Below are positions 5,943 to 8,889 of a DNA stretch of 8,889 nucleotides, in pieces; the stretch's first letter is position 1; each line of letters opens with the position of its first letter. Both the position numbers and the translations under genes were made by a program. The stretch lies in assembly GCA_002315275.1 (NCBI GenBank), contig DCGN01000151.1, forward strand, positions 1-8,889, given 5' to 3'. This stretch comes from Clostridiales bacterium UBA1777 (GTDB lineage Bacteria; Bacillota; Clostridia; Oscillospirales; Oscillospiraceae). The notes under the pieces are model-generated. The model was not told the origin of the DNA. It saw only the letters and a list, made by a program, of their open reading frames with translations, and searched no databases.

Positions 5943-6059
5943 ATGTCAGAAATATTCAAGTTTATCGGCGAAATCCTCGACAAAAGCGACAGCTGGTTCG
6001 GCAGTGCGGGGATCGTTGTGAAGTTCCTTGAAAAGCTTTTCGGCGCTTTTGAGGGCTGA
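5943..6059 (+). CDS. Small amphipathic peptide A (38 aa), unknown function
   Basis: I do not recognise this gene. It encodes a 38-residue peptide starting MSEIFKFIGEIL and ending KFLEKLFGAFEG. Residues 3-14 and 24-36 each fit an amphipathic helix, with hydrophobic residues at i, i+3/i+4 and i+7, separated by a Ser/Gly-rich turn with one Trp (Trp18). There is no signal peptide, no double-Gly leader and no Cys; the net charge is about -2 by simple count. AGGAG lies 5 nt before the ATG, a strong reason to call it real and to reject in-frame starts upstream (such as ATG 5928 or 5853). It is first in a two-gene unit behind a TetR-operator-type promoter. Plausible roles are a leaderless secreted peptide (modulin- or bacteriocin-like), a small membrane-binding regulator or a toxin; the acidic charge is unusual for a typical cationic bacteriocin. 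Confidence 0.75.
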   Translation: MSEIFKFIGEILDKSDSWFGSAGIVVKFLEKLFGAFEG

Positions 6060-6100
6060 GACAGCATCTGCGATCCTTCGGTCAAATAGGAGGTGAAAAA

Positions 6101-6211
6101 ATGATTTCCGCGATTCTTAAATTAGTGCTTGAAGCCATGGAGCACGGCCATTCCAATCCCGCGTCTATAAAGGCTCTCACAGAAATAATCGAAGCAATAT
6201 ACCCTTGGTAA
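6101..6211 (+). CDS. Small amphipathic peptide B (36 aa), unknown function
   Basis: I do not recognise this gene. It encodes a 36-residue peptide (MISAILKLVLEAMEHG at the start, ALTEIIEAIYPW at the end). A near-perfect Shine-Dalgarno AGGAGGTGA (6088-6096) lies just upstream, which strongly supports translation. Residues 2-15 and 21-34 can form two amphipathic helices around a Gly-His-Ser-Asn-Pro turn; the C-terminus is Tyr-Pro-Trp. It has no signal peptide and no Cys, and a net charge of about -2. It starts 41 nt after peptide A ends and before a terminator-like hairpin, so the two are co-transcribed. Its N-terminal 16 residues align without gaps to those of peptide A at Ser, Ile, Lys, Glu and Ser plus several similar hydrophobic positions, hinting at a diverged duplicate or partner. 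Confidence 0.72.
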   Translation: MISAILKLVLEAMEHGHSNPASIKALTEIIEAIYPW

Positions 6212-6224
6212 GTGATAAGGTTAG

Positions 6225-6253
6225 GGACACTGTCAGTTAGGGCAGTGTCCTTT
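6225..6253 (+). terminator. Terminator-like hairpin after the peptide genes
   Basis: GGACACTG (6225-6232) and CAGTGTCC (6243-6250) form a perfect 8-bp stem with a 10-nt loop, followed by only TTT. It begins 14 nt after the stop of peptide B. The short U-tract makes it a weak terminator, perhaps allowing some read-through toward the decarboxylase. Confidence 0.55.
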
Positions 6254-6282
6254 ACTATGCGGATAGACATTAGGCAATGCTA

Positions 6283-6311
6283 TTGATTACTGCGGGAGAA
6301 TGTTTTATAAT
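6283..6311 (+). promoter_or_regulatory. Sigma-A promoter of the decarboxylase gene
   Basis: TTGATT (6283-6288) and consensus TATAAT (6306-6311) have a 17-nt spacer. The leader of about 65 nt is A-rich and shows no clear riboswitch or attenuator. AGAGG at 6369-6373 is the ribosome binding site. Confidence 0.78.
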
Positions 6312-6381
6312 AAAAAAACATAAACCCAAACTGTGAAAAAAGGGAACTAAAAATAATATCAGTTCAAAAGAGGTAATCGAA

Positions 6382-7824
6382 ATGCTTGACCGTATAGAGT
6401 TTGACAAAAACACTCAGAATGCATTCAGAGAACAGTTTGAGCAGCTACGCGAGCTGCTTGCGGATTATATTGAAGTAAACGAAAAGGTTAAGGATCTGCC
6501 TGTTGCCCCGGAGGAGGACAAGGAGGCCGTTAAGCGCATAGCCGAAACGGACATCCCCGCAAAGGGACGCAACGGAGTCGAGGTGGGCAAGCAGCTTATC
6601 AGCGATGTTTTCCAGAACGGAATGATGATCCAGCACCCGAGATTTTTCTCGTTTGTTGCTTCGTCTGTTTCTCCGTATTCTCTTGCGGGAGCGATACTGT
6701 CCGAGATATATAATCTGCACGGCGGCGCATGGGCGCTGGCACCGGGCGCAAGCATGGTAGAGGAAAAGCTCGTTAAATGGATGGGTTCTCTTGCGGGCTT
6801 CCCCGAGGAGACCTGCGGCGGTATTTTCATGTCGGGCGGGTCGCTGTCCACGATGTCCGCACTTATCGCGGCAAGAGAGAATAAGCTCACACATGAGGAG
6901 ATCACGATTGCGACGGCGTATTTCTCCGATCAGACTCACAGCAGCGTTGAAAAGGCTTTCCGTATGCTCGGCTTCAGCCCGGAGCAGATCGTGAAGATCC
7001 CTACGGACGATAATTTTAAGATCCGTCCCGAGCTTCTGGAGGAGGCAATCGAGAAAGACATTGCCGCGGGTAAGAAGCCGTTTGCGGTGATCGGAAACCT
7101 CGGAACAACGAACACGGGTACTATAGACCCGCTTGACAAGATAGCCGATGCCGCGGAGAAATACAACCTTTGGATGCACGTTGACGGCGCTTACGGCGGC
7201 TCGTCGCTCATCTCGCCTATATATCGCAACCTCGCAAAGGGCATTGAACGCGCGGACTCCGTGACGTGGGATACGCATAAGTGGATGATGCAGACGTACA
7301 GCTGCAGCACGCTTATCGTAAGAGACGAGCAGACTCTGCTGAACGCCTTTACCGAGCATCCCGAGTATCTTGAGGACGTCAGATCCTCGGAGCATTATGA
7401 CGGATGGGACATGGGTCCGGAGATGAGCCGCCCGCACAGAGCGATAAAGCTCTGGTACACTGTGCAGGCGCTCGGAACGGATCTGCTCGAGGAGATAATC
7501 GAATACTCGTTCTACAATGCAAAGATCGTCGAGAATATGCTCAGGCAGTTCGGCGACTGGGAGATAGTGTCCGAGCCGTCCTGCGGCACGATAAACTTCC
7601 GATTCCATCCTGAGGGCTTCACCGAGGAGGAGCTTAACGAGCTGTCCGGCAAAATATCCGAGGAGCTCAATAAGACAGGCTACGCATTCGTTGTCACGAC
7701 AACTCTGCGCGGCAAGAGAGTGCTGCGCATGTGTATGATAAACAGCAATACTACCGAGGAGGATGTGCGCTCTACGGTCGAGCTGCTCGATAAGATCGCA
7801 AGAGAGCTCACCGAAAAACGCTGA
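6382..7824 (+). CDS. PLP-dependent group II decarboxylase, probably aromatic amino acid type
   Basis: A 480-residue cytosolic decarboxylase of the pyridoxal-dependent group II family (glutamate, aromatic amino acid and tyrosine decarboxylases), producing an amine and CO2. Visible features: HPRFFSFVAS near residues 86-95; NLHGGAWALAP in the substrate region; His186 in FSDQTHSSVEKA, expected to stack on PLP; Asp268 in HVDGAYGG, to bind the pyridine nitrogen; and Lys300 in WDTHKW, the Schiff-base lysine. The length is typical. From memory it resembles the Ruminococcus gnavus tryptophan decarboxylase along its whole length (for example HPRFFSF, SDQTHSSV, GTTNTGTIDPL, HKW.QTY), so tryptophan, phenylalanine or tyrosine is the most likely substrate, giving tryptamine-type trace amines. 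No amine antiporter is adjacent, unlike tyrosine or glutamate acid-resistance loci. It has its own promoter and a macrodomain gene follows 37 bp downstream. Family assignment is secure; the exact substrate is not. Confidence 0.93.
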   Translation: MLDRIEFDKNTQNAFREQFEQLRELLADYIEVNEKVKDLPVAPEEDKEAVKRIAETDIPAKGRNGVEVGKQLISDVFQNGMMIQHPRFFSFVASSVSPYSLAGAILSEIYNLHGGAWALAPGASMVEEKLVKWMGSLAGFPEETCGGIFMSGGSLSTMSALIAARENKLTHEEITIATAYFSDQTHSSVEKAFRMLGFSPEQIVKIPTDDNFKIRPELLEEAIEKDIAAGKKPFAVIGNLGTTNTGTIDPLDKIADAAEKYNLWMHVDGAYGGSSLISPIYRNLAKGIERADSVTWDTHKWMMQTYSCSTLIVRDEQTLLNAFTEHPEYLEDVRSSEHYDGWDMGPEMSRPHRAIKLWYTVQALGTDLLEEIIEYSFYNAKIVENMLRQFGDWEIVSEPSCGTINFRFHPEGFTEEELNELSGKISEELNKTGYAFVVTTTLRGKRVLRMCMINSNTTEEDVRSTVELLDKIARELTEKR

Positions 7825-7834
7825 GAGAGCGTTT
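7816..7834 (+). other. Small hairpin at the decarboxylase stop
   Basis: AAACGCT (7816-7822) and AGCGTTT (7828-7834) form a 7-bp stem with a 5-nt loop that includes the stop codon. No U-tract follows beyond TTT, so it looks like a processing or partial attenuation hairpin rather than a full terminator. The next gene has no obvious promoter in the 37-bp gap. Confidence 0.35.
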
Positions 7835-7861
7835 CGATAAAACAGAGACGGGAGGTGCAGT

Positions 7862-8889
7862 ATGCCGCTTCAGATCATTAACCGGGATATCACAACTGTG
7901 AAATGCGACGTGATAGTAAACCCGACCGACTGCTGCTTTTCGGGCAGAGGCGGAACGGACCTTGCCATACACAGGGCAGCGGGAAAAAAGCTTGATGCCG
8001 CATGCGCAGAGCTTGAGCCTATTGATTCCGGCGAGATCGCCGTTACTCCCGCGTTTGACCTGCCCGCAAAATATCTGATCCACACAATGGGTCCTATATG
8101 GGAGGGCGGGGAGCAGAATGAGGCCGTGCTCCTTCGCAGCAGCTACATTAACGCGCTCGTCAAGGCAAAGCGCCTCGGCGCGGAATCCATAGCCTTCCCG
8201 CTCATTTCCTCTGGAACCTTCGGCTTCCCGAAGGATAAGGTGCTCCGCATTGCGATAGATGCGATATCGGACTTTCTGTTTACGACGGACGGAGAGATGA
8301 ACGTTTTCATCTGCGTTATCAACAGGCGGGCTTTTGAACTCAGCAAGGATATTGCTCTTCGCGAATATCTGAACCGCAGCCTGCGCTTCGTGTATGAGGA
8401 TCATGCACTCAAGGCTGAGAGAAATTCAATCGGCAGTTTCCAGCGTGCAAAGGGCCGCACGGCAAGAATGCGGCTTGATGGAAAACCGAGAAGGGTCTGC
8501 GGCAAGGCATTCATGCCCGAGAAGGATATGTGCGCCGCGCCCGCTGCAGCAAAGCCGATGCCCGCAAAAAAGGCGGGAAGCCTCGCGGAGCTGATCAAAA
8601 AGATGGATGATACCTTCGCCGTGATGCTGCTCAAGCTTATCGACGAGAAGGGCATGGATGATGTAGAGTGCTATAAGAAGGCAAACGTCAGCAAAAATAC
8701 GTTCTGGAAGATAAACAACGACCCGAAGTATAAGCCGAGCAAGCCGACGGTAATCGCATTCGCGATCGCATTGGAGCTGAGCATTGAGGAGACGAGCCTT
8801 TTGCTCAGGTCGGCGGGCTTCGCGCTGTCGGGCAACAACTGCTTTGATGTGATAATCGAGTTCTATATTTCCAACGGAATATACGATAT
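7862..8889 (+). CDS. Macrodomain protein with C-terminal helical (HTH-like) domain, 3' end cut by window
   Basis: The frame stays open from ATG 7862 (behind GGGAGG) to the window end, 342 codons, with the C-terminus missing. Residues 1 to about 165 form a macrodomain (binding ADP-ribose or related nucleotides): IVNPTDCCFSGRGGTDLAIHRAAG near 18-40, AKYLIHTMGPIW, and the ISSGTFGFP loop (115-123). The usual VNAAN is VNPTD, with Asp23 at the expected catalytic Asn, while Asp33 (GGTDLAIH) is kept, so it may bind ligand without normal de-ADP-ribosylation. A basic and Ala/Pro-rich linker (about 185-239) leads to a helical domain from about Ser240, with DEKGMDDVECYKKANVSKNTF and PSKPTVIAFAIALELSIEET resembling an XRE-like fold. 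I recall this macrodomain plus helical tail as a recurring clostridial architecture; usually only a few tens of residues would be missing. It follows the decarboxylase by 37 bp, probably in one operon, but a functional link is unknown. Confidence 0.88.
   Translation, partial: MPLQIINRDITTVKCDVIVNPTDCCFSGRGGTDLAIHRAAGKKLDAACAELEPIDSGEIAVTPAFDLPAKYLIHTMGPIWEGGEQNEAVLLRSSYINALVKAKRLGAESIAFPLISSGTFGFPKDKVLRIAIDAISDFLFTTDGEMNVFICVINRRAFELSKDIALREYLNRSLRFVYEDHALKAERNSIGSFQRAKGRTARMRLDGKPRRVCGKAFMPEKDMCAAPAAAKPMPAKKAGSLAELIKKMDDTFAVMLLKLIDEKGMDDVECYKKANVSKNTFWKINNDPKYKPSKPTVIAFAIALELSIEETSLLLRSAGFALSGNNCFDVIIEFYISNGIYD

Noticed and set aside
6445..7608. Long open frame on the minus strand (387 codons) opposite the decarboxylase
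   Set aside because: It is fully antisense to a gene with clear family motifs, its product is rich in Arg/His/Leu with no domain I recognise, and it has no ribosome binding site. It is a shadow of codon bias.

Overview
The window looks like chromosomal DNA from a low-GC-lineage Gram-positive gut anaerobe, most likely a clostridial Ruminococcaceae/Oscillospiraceae member. The grounds are inferential: strong Shine-Dalgarno sites, sigma-A type promoters with 17-nt spacers, AT-rich intergenic DNA between GC-balanced genes, a lipobox protein, a class I cyclic-di-GMP riboswitch, and a decarboxylase resembling the Ruminococcus gnavus aromatic amino acid decarboxylase. There is no rRNA, tRNA, CRISPR array, insertion sequence or phage gene. 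All annotated genes are on the + strand except one TetR regulator.

Layout. (1) 1-1660: an alpha/beta hydrolase (224-1036), then a GNAT acetyltransferase pseudogene (1045-1574) with both an early frameshift and an in-frame TAG, then a hairpin terminator. (2) 1690-3761: a self-contained cyclic-di-GMP unit made of a promoter, a GEMM-I riboswitch, an intrinsic terminator and a membrane protein with a degenerate GGDEF domain and an apparently intact EAL phosphodiesterase domain, closed by a strong terminator. The enzyme that should destroy c-di-GMP sits behind a c-di-GMP sensor, which suggests homeostatic feedback. (3) 3762-5260: a possible decayed coding scrap, a good promoter, and a lipoprotein carrying a cysteine-dependent tyrosine phosphatase domain. 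It ends at a bidirectional terminator shared with the convergent TetR gene.

(4) 5259-6253: a TetR-family regulator (minus strand) diverges from a pair of tiny genes encoding 38- and 36-residue peptides. Each peptide has two predicted amphipathic helices, no signal peptide, and an excellent ribosome binding site. The intergenic region has one sigma-A promoter in each direction, each overlapped or followed by inverted repeats built from the half-site GATACT, the likely TetR operators. I do not recognise the peptides; this is the best candidate for something undescribed. (5) 6283-8889: a promoter, a PLP-dependent group II decarboxylase probably acting on aromatic amino acids, and 37 bp downstream a macrodomain protein with a C-terminal helical domain that runs off the window end. 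The macrodomain has Asp where the usual catalytic Asn is expected.

Most units are separated by their own promoters and terminators, so the window is a series of small independent transcription units. The exceptions are the hydrolase with the GNAT pseudogene, the two peptide genes, and probably the decarboxylase with the macrodomain gene.
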